DNA from: Apoderus coryli
Taxonomy: Eukaryota > Arthropoda > Insecta > Coleoptera > Attelabidae
DNA length: 64,000 bases
Direction: 5' to 3'
NCBI GenBank assembly: GCA_911728435.2
Contig: OU452206.1
Coordinates: forward strand, 13,608,297 to 13,672,296
Shown here: in pieces, positions 24,037-35,399 of the stretch
Position numbering within the stretch: position 1 is the stretch's first letter
Layout: each line of letters begins with the position of its first letter
Program-made: the position numbers and the translations under genes
Notes under the pieces: generated by a model
Told to the model about the DNA's origin: nothing
The model's input: only the letters and a program-made list of their open reading frames with translations
Database searches by the model: none

Positions 24037-24477
24037 TATAATCATGCATACTACTAAATAATCCAACGGTGGCTTGTGTAAAAGTACACGAGAAGTTGCA
24101 GGAATATTACAATGACCGTTGGCGAACATTTCCCAGTAAAATGATAAGCCGACATCAATTCACAAAAACTGTAAATGGCGTTTTCCAATAATCGTGCTGT
24201 TTTAAATCAAAAATTTAATTACACAACACAATCACATTTTATGGTATAATGTTAAAGTTTTTTACAAACATATTAATGGAAAAGCATCTATGTTCACACG
24301 CATACACACTGTAACTATGCAACGAAATAGTCTCGAATTTTACAGATTTTTGGTACATATGTTTTACACACTTTTGTCAATTTACATTAGAGATGCGATT
24401 TCACATCCATCGTGGTTGGCATCCGGTAACCAATTTAATTTGCTGTAATTTTACACGATTTCTTTTTACAGTGTACA

Positions 24478-25016
24478 AAAGATGTTCGAAGCTGCCTCCG
24501 TTTACTTCAATGCATTTTGCGAATCTATTCCTGAAGTCGTTAATAGTGTTTATTAAAAATTCGGGAAAATTTTCAACTAAACTATTCACTTCTAATTTAT
24601 TTGAATGTCTGATAAATACACTTTATCTTTAATAGGGTCAGAGGCGTTAAATCTCCTTGGTGGCCTTCGAATAGTCCCAAACTTGCCAATCCATTCTTTA
24701 AAACTATTGTTGAAAAAGTGTTGTTATGAGGAGGCGCTTCGTCTTGAGGGAATGTAATATCTTGTAACTGATTCAATAACCAATTTTCTAAAAAATCTGT
24801 CTGTCTAATGGTCCTCACATGCATTCGCTTCTGTTCAGGAAATGATCGCATCTTATAGGGTCTTACCTTTCCGAATCTATTTTGGAAGCCTTTTTGTCGT
24901 AAAATTTGAGTTTGTAATCGTCGCTCTTGACGAATACTGTCTTTCTGAATATTGTTGTCTATACCTACCCGTACTGTAGAGGACGCGTTATAATTATTTT
25001 TTGCATAAAATAACAA
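24478..25016 (-). pseudogene. Transposase relic, HTH plus DDE type
   Basis: The minus-strand reading from 25016 has a helix-turn-helix-like stretch, then FPQDEAPPHNN, the QDGAPPH-type block with the second catalytic Asp of insect Tc-like transposases. The SPDLTPLD block with the third acid is deleted or shifted out of frame near 24640. The reading resumes in IKDKVY and, at 24589-24478, in VENFPEFLINTINDFRNRF and EVNGGSFEHLLY, the usual C-terminus. A TIR element is inserted right after that point. It is inactive. Confidence 0.82.
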
Positions 25017-25361
25017 AACATACTTTGTCGTTCGTCATTTGAAAAAATCATTTTTTAAATAAACAATCATTACATATTATATTATTTAAAAAATGACTTA
25101 ATTTTAACCGACATTTCTATTTGACTTTTTACATTGCTACGGAATTTTAGGAATCAGGAGAAAAGAATCTTTAATAATAAAATATAAACAGGGTGTTCCA
25201 TTAAAAAAGAAAATATGATTTCTAACGCGTTACAGGGACACCCTGTATATACGATTACATATGCTGTAACTAGTTTACGTTAAGCCCTAAACACACTTTC
25301 TTCTACAGGGTAAAACAATAAATTTAAAGGGGGTGTTAGTTTATAAATGATCACCCAGTCC

Positions 25362-27126
25362 GTTTGGGGTGTATCTTGAAATTTTACATAATATCTTGTA
25401 ACAACGAACCAAGAACCATTCTCTACTGCTGTGGATATTCAATACAATATTAAATTAAAACGCTGTCTCATCCACTAATTCTAAATTTGCTCTAAATTTT
25501 GACGAAAGGATATGTTTCGACTTCTGCTAAGTCATCACCAGTCTAACTTACATAGAGTGAATAAAAAATTATATAATTTAGTTGAAAGTACGTATACCTA
25601 CATATACTTTCAGTATTCATATAAATTCTATACATGGTTCAGCAAATTAGAGAGATCCAAAGAATAGAATATTAGAATGATGAATACCGTATACCTACTT
25701 GTCAACATAGTCAGTCGGAATATATCACATTGTTTCAGTTTTATATTTAATGTACTTATTATTATTATTTAAATTCCGGTGAACATTAAACAATCTTTAA
25801 AGAGCTTAAAAAAAGGAAAGCAGTCATACATTATCTGTTCATTCATCGATCTTTATCAAATTTGTGCAGTTTAAAATTTCTAAGAATTCCAGTTTATTAG
25901 ATAAGTTTAATTCTCTTAATGCAAATGTGTTATAATTATTTATGTTAGGTATTAATTATATTAAAAAAGAATTAGTGTCCGCAAATATATAAAAATAGAA
26001 ATAATATTGCTGATTTACACATAATCCTCCGTATCAAGCCAGTAATTTTGTCCGTCATGTCGCAAAAATATTTTTCGGAGATCATTACAAAATATTGACA
26101 TTTTAGGAGCGTTTTGACGCCACAAAACCTGTTATTTTATAGTATTTTAAGTTTTTACTGGACAACGACAAAAATAACAGTATACGGGAGACATATTCCC
26201 GGCTGGCAAAATTATTCCCGTACCGTTTTTCAAACCTTCATAATAATAATAGACAAAATAATGTACATTTATTTCGCCAGTTATAGAGTATATTAAATAC
26301 AGTCCACAAAGTTAGAAAAAAACCTTAACAAGATTTTTAAAAATTTTCCACCAAATATCCCTCGGATACTGACAAATGCCTCATAATTTTATGGCAAGTT
26401 TCGATTGTCATAAAATTATCTCGTCTATTATCAATATCCTAGGGATATTACTACTGATAACAGATTTTTCACTTTTCGTTTTAAAAATCCTATTAGCTAC
26501 TTCAATTTTATTATTAAGATAAGAAATTCATCAATGTATTCTTCAGCAACACTTCCATCCCCCATGGATCTTAAACTAGTCAAATCTGCGCCAGACTCAA
26601 ACAAAACATTCTCTATGGATTACCCTGTACATTTTTAGACAATAAAATTTGTATTTTTAAGGCTAGCGTTATCTGTGCATGAGTCCAATGGTTCCTTTTA
26701 ACGCTATTCAAAGAATTACAAAAATACGCCCATTTTGTAATTTGAATATCACCTTTAAAAATTTGTTTTTTCTTTTTTTAATAATGTAATTTTTTGTGTT
26801 AGTCATACTGTTACTTTACGTTACAAAACTGTTGTTACATTCTTATTGTTATTACAAAATTCCTATTTTTTATAAGATGATATTGTTTATTATTGTGATT
26901 CATCGCCTTATAGTTACTATTATTATGCATTTAATTCTAGAAATTTGTCATTTATTTGCGTTTCATACTATTATTCAAGGTGTTTCTAACTTTTTGGCCT
27001 GTCACTGTATACTAATTTTGAATGCGGAATTAAGTTCTAAGAAACAGGTTGCACATTTTCGATAAGTTATCTCATAGTGGAAATACGACGGGTACCTGAA
27101 AATGCAACATTTTCAATTTAGCCCTA
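25362..27126. other. Stretch without a recognisable gene
   Basis: Short frames at 26114-26296 and 26796-27065 have no recognisable domain. AT-rich, with no boundary features identified. Confidence 0.45.
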
Positions 27127-27128
27127 TA

Positions 27129-28827
27129 CACTGGAAAAAATTCTAAAAATTAACACTAATAAATAATTATTTGGCTTTTATTTGTTTAACTCAAACAAAA
27201 TTTATTTGACTCGAATAAACAGTGTTTGTCCGGAATAAATAGAGTTATTTGTTTCTTTTTTAATATCTATTTGGCCTGGGCTGCTTTAGCAGAAATAAAT
27301 ATTTATTTAATTTAAATAACAGATTAAAGTTAATTCTTGATTATTTGAAACACGTCCACTGTTATTTGAATCAAATAAATAATAATAAAATGAGCCGACG
27401 CGCATGGCTGTTCGGGATTCACCATAACGCACGCGTTTTAGTTTAGTATTAGTCAAATAAAAAAATAATGTTAATTATACTTAAAATGGTGACAAAAAAT
27501 CTTAAAATGCTTGAGTACTAATGCATGATTGTTTATTTCATGTAAGTATATGTATAGATACCTAAACCTAATGTTATAATAAGATCCTATTTTTATATTA
27601 TCGTAGTTAATTGATAAAATAAAGGGTAGTAGATACACGTAGATAATGTGTAAATGATCCTGAAACTGCGATTATATTTAACAGTAATTTAATACAAAGA
27701 TGGCGGCTTGTTTATATTTAGGGACCAACAAGAAACTCACCAATGAAATATTTATTCAACTGAATAATAATGAAATTATCATTTCCTACTCGTATGATTT
27801 GTTTGAACTCAACCAAATATTTGTTTGAAACATATTCACGGGCGTTTATGTCAAACGCGAAATCAACTAGGCGTATTAACAGGTATACCTATATAAATAA
27901 CCATTTTTTTGTTTTAAATATATGATTTGTTCTATCCAAATAAATAATATGATCCGGCAAAATCTGATGGTTTCCTTCCAATAAATACTTTGTTTGTTAC
28001 AAATATATACCTATTTATTTCTTCAAACATTCTTTTTCTCGAAATTAATTTACAAATATTATTATTAATAAAACCAGAAACTGTTTGGATCAATTCTTCA
28101 AAAAACACCTACACACGTAATATTTTGGGGATTGTTTCGGTTCTTTAATAAACTAGGGTTTACAATTTTTTAATGAGGAAAATTAAAAGTGGGAAGGGAG
28201 TGTAGGAAATATATGTATGACCCTATACAATATATATCATTATTATAAAATTATACAGGTATGATTGTTAGTAAAATATAGATGTCAGATGAAATAAAAT
28301 AAAATAAAATGTAAAGAAGTTGTCAGAATCACTGCACAAGTTATTTAAATATAATAGTTATATATCACAAAAATACGTTCATTCTTTATAAAAGTCCATA
28401 CAAAAATCTTAAATCAGATTGAGATTGAAGATATAAATATTTATTTGTAACAAACAAAGTATGTATTGGAAGCAAACTATCAAATTTCCCGGAACAAATT
28501 ATTTGTTTGGATAGAACAAATCACATATTTAATATAAATACATATTTATTCAGAATAAACAAATATTTATTTATTCCAAGTAGCAGCACCTTTGAGCCAA
28601 GTACATGGAGTCTTTCTTCTAAATAACTCTACTTAGTTCAAGCAAACAAATATAGCCTTACATTTTCAGGCCTTGTTAACAAGTACCTAAGTATAAGTAC
28701 TAAGTCAAATAAATATTTATTTAAATCAAACAAATACTAGTTGGGTTGTTTGTTTGTCGTATACCGAAGAAATATTTGTTTGGTTCAACTCCATTTTTTT
28801 TGATCCAAACAAATCTTTTTTTCAGTG
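27129..28827. mobile_element. 1.7-kb palindromic TIR element with TA duplication
   Basis: The left end is CACTGGAAAAAAT (27129) and the right end TTTTTTTCAGTG (to 28827). TA lies outside each end. The interior is built from repeated AAATAAATATTTATTT and TTATTTGNNTCAAATAA words. Two arms of about 100 bases (27904-28025 and 28430-28560) are reverse complements. There is no ORF with a domain. Ends and target match those of the 22463-24473 element, so both may use the same transposase. Confidence 0.75.
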
Positions 28828-28959
28828 TACCTATCTTAACAACTAAAAGAGCTATGAAAAGTTTGTTAACAGCATTTTTAGTTTTACGAAAAAGTAGCAA
28901 CTTTCTATTTATAAAAATACGGAGATACCCCGCAAAAGTACCCAAAATGGGAGACAAAT

Positions 28960-29060
28960 GTCTTATTAGCTATACAGGGTGTCTCGACGCATTTTTCGAT
29001 ATATATTTTCATATGAAAAAAAAAATCTTATTTTCGCTTGTAGATTTAATAACTGTTACC
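28960..29060. repeat. Fragment shared with 54550-54640
   Basis: The segment after TACAGGGTGTCTCGACGC contains words such as GAAAAATGCG, TATATCGAAAA and TACAAGCGAAAA in their complementary form. They are found in the opposite order near 54550-54640. It is a short terminal fragment of a dispersed MITE. Confidence 0.5.
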
Positions 29061-29349
29061 CTTGTTAAAATAAAAAATTTAGCATAAAAACCCTCCACAA
29101 TTTTCATTCACTAATAAAAATTGTCACAAGAAATTGTCATCCAGATACCTATGTGGGTATAACTACTTATTAAGTATTTGTAATGCTAATATACCTACTA
29201 CAATCTAAATTTCCCTGTTACCTACTAATCAGAAGAATCAACCAGTTAAAAAGCAAAAAAAAGAATCAACAAAAACAACATTCCTACCTATATAATACCC
29301 CCAAATAAAGTTGTGTGTTAAAATCTATAAAATACACATCATACACAAC

Positions 29350-29708
29350 AATCTCCATTGATTCGATTTATCAATAGGGGCGTGGCTTGGAACAGCTCGA
29401 AAACCACACCTTATTCGCACTAGAGTGACACCAGCATAACGGCGATTTTCCCGCACACGCCGACACAATCATGAAATCTCCACCCACAAGCTCTTTTACT
29501 GTACATACAACACGCTTAAACTGAGCTTATCACTTTATCGTGCAGTAAAGCTCCGTATCGTATGATATCAAAACAGTTGTTGAGTGAGAACTGTATCTTG
29601 ATAACTACGCGGGAAATGTGTTGTTCTACCGCTAATAAATAGAAATAATTGTGAGAATCTTGTAAGGACTGTTATGGTGTTGATAGACTAATAAATATTT
29701 GAAATAAT
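29350..29708 (+). promoter_or_regulatory. Putative promoter and 5' UTR of host gene
   Basis: This stretch is visibly richer in G, C and CpG than its surroundings and holds GGGGCGTGGCTTGG near 29377, a GC-box or KLF-type word. It sits directly before an ATG that opens a Ser/Asn-rich exon with a consensus donor. I cannot place the transcription start. Confidence 0.45.
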
Positions 29709-29901
29709 ATGGCATTAGAAATGGGTTGTAGCTCTACTAGTGTCGTTATGCCTTTAGACTATAGTAATTCTAATAATAATCATCAACATCGGGACTTGAG
29801 TAGTCCGGAAGTAAATGTGTCAGACTCGGCACCTGGAAGTCCGCCGGCGGAAAGTGGAAGCAGTGCTTTTACTGTGGTAACTCCAAAAGGACGGGAAAAA
29901 C
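29709..29901 (+). CDS. Putative first coding exon of a host gene
   Basis: The exon opens at ATG 29709 and encodes 64 codons plus one base. It begins MALEMGCSSTSVVMPLDYSN and later has SDSAPGSPPAESGSSAF and VVTPKGREK, a Ser/Asn/Pro-rich and probably disordered N-terminus. It ends at AAAAAC|GTAAGT, a consensus 5' splice site, in phase 1. The open frame running on to 30053 is intron read-through. Joined to 51805-51957 and 52076-52170 it gives a 146-residue protein in frame. I do not recognise the family. Intermediate exons cannot be excluded. Confidence 0.6.
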
Positions 29902-29909
29902 GTAAGTCT

Positions 29910-31030
29910 CATACCTACTTATTCTATAAATTACTTGATACTCTAAGATACACCAAAAATTTGCCGCTGTTTGATCCTCTTTCACGACATGCGAACAGTG
30001 AAAGTTCTGCTTTTCCAACAGAGAACTTACTTAGTGTATTTCATGATTGCTAACTCCATGAGCTGTAAAGATAAATTAGAGAAAATTTGTCTTTCTTTCG
30101 ATTAACGATAACACGGTTATACAGAGTTGTCAAATTACCGTTAATACTTTGAATGAGCAAGGATTTTTATGTTATGTTTGATTTACTAAACAATCATGTA
30201 TCTCAAGAGATTTTCTAAGTTTGCAGCTGAAAATCATCTTTTTGGCATGTCTAAAGATATGGATAAACGAAATTAATTAAAATAAAAATGCTCTAAATTA
30301 ATTAAAACCACATTAAGATTTGTTTCCAAAATGAGTGGATAGTTTTGATTGGGTAAAGCTGTTGGAGGATATCGTACAAAATTAAACCCAAAAGGAATTA
30401 ACATTCTCAAAAACTTTCTTTATTAATGCTCATTTAGGCCTAAGCAATTATATATTTATCAAAATATTATAAAAACTTTAAAGTTTTAGGTATAGTATTT
30501 GAATAGATTGTTCTTCAAAAGTAGGTACCTAAATCATGCAAAACCAAAACTAACGCAACGATACTGAAAAATAGGTGTTAATTTTAAATGTATTGTCAAC
30601 AAAGCCAAGAACATGTTTTAGTTCTTGAAGAAGATACCTAAGTCTATCGAAACGTTGAAAATAAAAAAAAAATACATGAAATAAACAATTTTAAATAAAT
30701 ATATGGTTTAATTGGTACACAAAACAAATTCAAAACTAATAAAAAAGAAAGTTCAAGAAAACCAAGAAAGAATAGTAATTTACGTAACAAGTCGGGAAAA
30801 TGGTTTTTTTTGGACGCATAGACAAAATTCTTCCGTGTAGAATAATAAATCAATGAGACGATACATTTCTTTATTATCCATTTTAAATCTTATTTGAATT
30901 AAACAGAATATAACAGAAAATACTACAACAGAAACATTTGAATTTTTATTTATATTAATATTTATATTAAAATTCGAGCAATTGCTAATATTGAAGGGAT
31001 TCAATTTGTTTGAAATGACAACAACGACGT
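29910..31030. other. Stretch without a recognisable gene (intronic)
   Basis: At 30625-30660 is CTTGAAGAAGATACC ... ATCGAAACGTTG, a degenerate hammerhead-core-like pattern also present in complement near 12.6 kb. Nothing else was recognised. Confidence 0.4.
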
Positions 31031-31039
31031 GATTTTTCC

Positions 31040-31120
31040 CGTCCTAGTCCGGGAAGAATGTACTTCCCCGTCTAGGCCGGGAAATCCTACTTTCTCAAAG
31101 AATAAACGTCCGAAAAAAAT
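31040..31120. repeat. Short dispersed repeat shared with 17281-17345
   Basis: Both places share GTACTTCC, a CTAGGCCGGGAAATCCTAC-like word, CTTTCTCAAAGAA and GTCCG in the same order and orientation. The parent element is unknown. Confidence 0.6.
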
Positions 31121-31189
31121 TATTTTTGGTAAAACTTAGTAGTATTTTTTATATACCTAATCTAAATTAAAATATATAGTAAGTGGCAA

Positions 31190-31485
31190 AACTATATGCA
31201 GATTTTGAAAAACCTTTGTTTTATTGCGAATTCTTATTGAACCGTTTAAGATAGACCCATTAAATATGGCATTTTTGGAATCCGGAGAAAATAATATTAA
31301 ATAATACAGGATGTTTTTATTAAAGAATATATAACGCGTTACTGGGACACCCTGTATATACGATAATATATGCAATGTATGCTGTAAATCATTTGCATTA
31401 AGCCCTAAAACTTTTGGATTTTTACATTGTCTTCTACAGGGTAAAAGAACAAAGTTAAAAGTGGTGTGCAGTGTGCATTTATCGC
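31190..31485. mobile_element. Solo end of the 22326-25359 transposon family
   Basis: This segment aligns with 25085-25345 through the words GGAATC(C/A)GGAGAAAA, AACGCGTTAC, GGGACACCCTGTATATACG, TTAAGCCCTAAA and TCTTCTACAGGGTAAAA. It is one terminal region of that transposon with no transposase attached. Confidence 0.75.
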
Positions 31486-31639
31486 CGCAGTACCTATTCA
31501 GATGAGACTTTTAAAAACCTTCACCAATGCGATTTTTATTAAATGATGTGTGATGGCCTGCGACTAGAGGAACTATCATGTCTGTGTCGTTACTATATAA
31601 GTATTTAAAAAAGACACTCTGGTATTGATTTAACTTTAC

Positions 31640-32785
31640 GGGGTGATTCCTTATTGAAAATAAGTAGGTAGTTTGTCTTATAAATGTTAGGTCACAACTT
31701 CACCATTATCTCCGTATACTATCGGACCGCAAAAATGGCAGAAAAGTTCCGTTTTAATTTAATAACGAAAATCAAGAGAATATTCTACAACTTAAAAGTG
31801 TATATGGCCGATATGGCCCATTAGTGTTTGGGCTGAAGATATCTCATGAGTAGCTTTTAAGATATTTGTACATAAGGGTGAATTTTGACGTGCATTTAAG
31901 GCGTTGGGGATATTTACAGCAACTAAAAACATACCAATTTTTCGTGTCAGGTCCTTTTGAATTCTCTTGTGTAGTTCGTTTTACTAGATTTCATTAACCT
32001 CTGATTTTTAATTTTTCAGGGTGGTCACATTTTCTAAATTGTATTTTTTTGGGGAAATGGTAATTAGGACACCCTATATATCATAAAAAAATATTAAAAA
32101 GAAAGAAAAAATGCCCAAAAAAATTCGCAATTTTTTGTCATTTTAATTTTTTTTTTTCTATTTAAAACCAACAAAGTTGAATTACAGCTTTATTTCAATA
32201 ATTTACATATAGACGCTCTTAAAAAATAAAATGGTGTAAACACACATTTTTGGAAAATTTAAGTTTAAATAGGATAAATTCTAAACTTCAATTAAATACG
32301 AAATAATGCTTGTAATTTTTAAGAGCGTCTATTTGAACATTATTAAAATAAAGTCTAATTTATTTTTTTTGCATTAAAAAATAAAACAAAATTACAAAAA
32401 ATTGCGACCATTTTTTTTTTAATAATTTTCTATGAAAAAATTCAAATGGACCTTACACGAAAAATTGGTATGTTTTTGTTTTCTGTAGTACCCACAACGC
32501 CTTAAATTTATGTCAAAATTAACTCTTATTTACAAATATTTCACAAACTACTGGACGTAGACATGTTTATTTTCTTGTCTTTTAGAGCGGCATTTATTTA
32601 TGTTAAATTATATAGGGTTTCGCATTAAGAAAAAGCAAGTTTGTTCTGCTGCGCGTTTGTGAACCAACCTGTATAATTGAAAACATTTTTTGGTTGTACA
32701 TCTCTTCAGTGCCTAAAAGTTTTTAAAGGATTTTTTTGTCTATATATCGCTAATTATATCTTCCGCCAACACACTAACGGGACAC
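31640..32785. mobile_element. Foldback element, copy 1
   Basis: Nested inverted repeats: 31850-31965 pairs with 32440-32545 through the AAAAACATACCAATTTTTCG word, and 32105-32235 pairs with 32318-32420 through an AGACGCTCTTAAAAA word. The ends carry GGGGTGATTCC and GGGACACCCTGTATAT. No gene is inside. A partial second copy lies at about 41990-42750. Confidence 0.7.
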
Positions 32786-32799
32786 CCTGTATATCTACA

Positions 32800-33585
32800 A
32801 GAACAGACTTTACGTGGACGTAGCCTGGACATTATTTAAGATTGGCCACTCATTATAATAATAAAAATCACAAAAAATATTATCCAATTTCGTTCTAATT
32901 TTGTTTGTCACTTGTTCTTGGATTTTATTGCAAAAACAAGTGGATGCGAGTCCTGTCATTAGCAAAGCTCTGTAAGACAAAACCCAATATTTTCCTCGGT
33001 ATCCAAAACCTAAAAGATATCATAAAAAATACTTCGTTTTCAATTTAATTTTACATTTTGGCAATAGGACTTTAGTTCATCTACTTTTTAAACTTGCTGC
33101 GCGATTTATTTCCATTGCAACCATCATAGGACATAGGACTAACATTTTACAAATATAGATTTCAAAATAAATGTACATGGAATTCGCTATATCATAAATG
33201 ATTATTATCACCATTACCCATTATTGTATTTTATTCAATGGATTTTCATAAAATTGAATATATTATGTATTGCTCTCCCCGGGATCGTAAATTTTCAGCT
33301 GAATATTATTGTGTGATTTTTACGTTCAAAATTTCGAAACCCAACACATATTCCAATAATTATAATATATGTATGTGTCAATCGTTTATATATATGTATT
33401 TTATAGTCGTATACATAACATGTTCAAACAGAAAATTTGTTTTTGGCATAGAATGTTCTATTTGTTAAAGTATGTTCAGCATGTTTTGTGTAATCAGGAA
33501 CATGTTTATTTTGTGGAATAAAATATGTTTCTATCACATTTTCAATATTACGAGTATTTAAATTTTCTTTAACCAGAATAATAAA
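32800..33585. other. AT-rich stretch without a recognisable gene (intronic)
   Basis: A 76-codon frame at 33238-33468 shows no domain and looks like chance. Confidence 0.4.
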
Positions 33586-33587
33586 AT

Positions 33588-33718
33588 AGTATATTCTGTA
33601 ACAAGTGAGGAATGTGGCATATTCTGAACGAGTGGAAATTTGTCATCCGAGCCGACAGGCGAGGGTGACGGTCCACGAGTTCAGAATAGCTGATTCCTCA
33701 CGTGTTACAGACTATACT
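33588..33718. repeat. Large hairpin, apex GAGCCGACAGGCGAG
   Basis: A palindrome of about 130 bases. AGTATATTCTGTAACAAGTG on the left pairs with CACGTGTTACAGACTATACT on the right. TATTCTGAACGAGTGG pairs with CCACGAGTTCAGAATA further in, and GAGCCGACAGGCGAG sits at the apex. It directly abuts the terminal repeat of the element beginning at 33718. A hairpin with the same apex but different arms lies at 45262-45396. Confidence 0.8.
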
Positions 33719-34261
33719 TTTTCTACGACTGTAACTTAATTGCCTAATCTCAGGAGGGGTACCAATTATAGCTCTTCTTCGCTAGATATTATATTGAAAC
33801 AGTTCTATAACAATTTATATAGGTAGGTACTTTTAGAACTTCAAAACCAAGATAATATAATTAATAACTTACCTCAATGTGTACCTATAAGTAGATATCT
33901 GATAAATAATGTAAATATAGAATTACACATAAGAGACTTTCAAATAATGACATATATGTCAAACAAATTCCACAATTTGTCCTTCTGTCAAAACTTAAAT
34001 GTAAACACTTAAAAAAATTGCAATAAGATATTATATTGAAAAGTGAAACAGTTGATATATAGATTTTAAATATATCTGACGCATTTCTAGAGATACGAAT
34101 ATTTATTAATTACGGTAAACCACCGCTGTGTAATTATAAATTCCGCTAAAGTTATGGGCAACCCTTAATACGTCATTCTGTAACACTATTACGGAATATT
34201 CAATATTCTGTAACAGTTATTGACATCAGAATATCTATATTCTAAAACAGTCGTCGAAAAA
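33718..34261. mobile_element. TIR element next to hairpin, copy 1
   Basis: TTTTTCTACGACTGT at 33718 and its near complement ACAGTCGTCGAAAAA ending at 34261 bound a 544-bp segment without a gene. Copy 2 is at 44870-45263 and a decayed copy at about 49160-49420. The left TIR touches the hairpin at 33588-33718. Confidence 0.7.
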
Positions 34262-34529
34262 CATGCTTTTTGTATGGGCTATTAAGTATAGAAGATGCAG
34301 CCACCAAAGTGATACTCGTTCATGTCTAGATATTTCTTTTAATTTAGGCAGCGAAACAATTTGATTATTGGATCTTACCAGATCAATATGCACATCTATT
34401 ATTGAACTAATTAATTTTAATATTTTTTTGTTTTTTTATCATATTTTATGTATGTACTCAAAGACAAAAATATTGTTGTCTTTTGCCAATGCGTATACGT
34501 AAATTTTAGTGAAATAATTACATACTTAT

Positions 34530-35395
34530 TGAAGAAAAACGACAAGAATAAGAACGTATAGAACGAGACAAACAACAAGAAAAAGCACGTATATAGAACG
34601 AGAAAAAGTGCAAAAAAAGAAATACATGAAAAGAGAAAAGAAATTATAGAATTAGAGCTACAAATGCATCTAAGTCAGATAGGATCACCGATATGTACAG
34701 AATTAGATACAAATATAGTAGAATTAGATAACGATTATCCAATATTACATGACAAAATACAAAATATCAATAAATGGTTAACAAATAATGATCGTGGGCG
34801 TAAGAATAAAGATGATACACATGTAGATTATAATACAATAGGTATCAAAATGAAGAAAATATCACTACGACAGACTATTAGTTTATAGATTTCCCGTATA
34901 TTATTGGAAATATAAAAGACCGCCCCAATTTTTATAACCAATAGAATTATACTATCATTTGAAAGGCAAAATTATCTTTTGGATGAAATTTTCAAGAAAT
35001 TGCCATTTAATATGTCAATATTCAAAAACAATCTAGTTCATCGAACGATAGATACAAACGAAGTTGTTCAGTTTGTGCAGATATCCTTGGAACTTGTTAA
35101 AATACAAAACATTTTTAGATATTTTACAAATGAATGAAAAATGGAATTTTGTTAAGAAACAAAAGTTATGTATTTCTTGTTTTAAACCACCGAACATTAC
35201 TACTACCACTACTTGTTATAAAATGCATCACAAATGGCTACATTTTAGAAATAAGAATGAATCAACACTAAACATGAAAATTTGGGGCCGAAACCGAAAG
35301 ATATCGACAGATACGAAGTTCCATGTTTATACTATGAAAGACATGGATTTACCTGTTCAATTCGTCAATATTAAAAATATGAAATTGAAATAGAA
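34530..35395 (+). pseudogene. BEL/Pao-like retrotransposon gag relic
   Basis: The + strand first shows a Glu/Lys/Arg-rich coiled segment (about 34540-34660, with stops), then the frame 34664-34888. The frame 35064-35393 contains MNEKWNFVKKQKLCISCFKP followed by a Cys and HHKWLHFRNK. This matches the pattern of the BEL/Pao gag zinc-knuckle region (W.FVK...LC..CL...H...C....HH.LLH). The knuckle His is missing. Several stops and frame changes make it a relic; no pol or LTR was found nearby. Confidence 0.65.
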
Positions 35396-35399
35396 TCAC

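Larger units (their letters stand above)
22463..24473 (+). mobile_element. Nested TIR element with TA target duplication
   Basis: The left end CACTAAAAAG (22463) matches the complement of the right end CTTTTTACAGTG (24462-24473), with GT missing on the left. TA lies immediately outside both ends (22461-22462 and 24474-24475). It interrupts the outer transposase reading just after FEHLLY, near its C-terminus. It carries a small two-exon ORF (23168-23507) and a third-level insert at 23573-24036. A related copy lies on the minus strand at about 38950-39992. The superfamily is not resolved. Confidence 0.8.
22326..25359 (-). mobile_element. HTH/DDE transposon relic, host of nested insertions
   Basis: The ends are inverted repeats. 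ACTGGGTGATCATTTATAAA begins at 22326 and its complement ends at 25359; similarity continues about 65 bases inward to an ACCCTGTAGAAG word on both sides. The transposase relic is on the minus strand (24478-25016). Removing the 2-kb insert at 22463-24473 leaves about 1 kb of element. No clear target duplication was seen. A solo copy of its 5' end (minus-strand sense) lies at 31190-31485. Confidence 0.8.
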
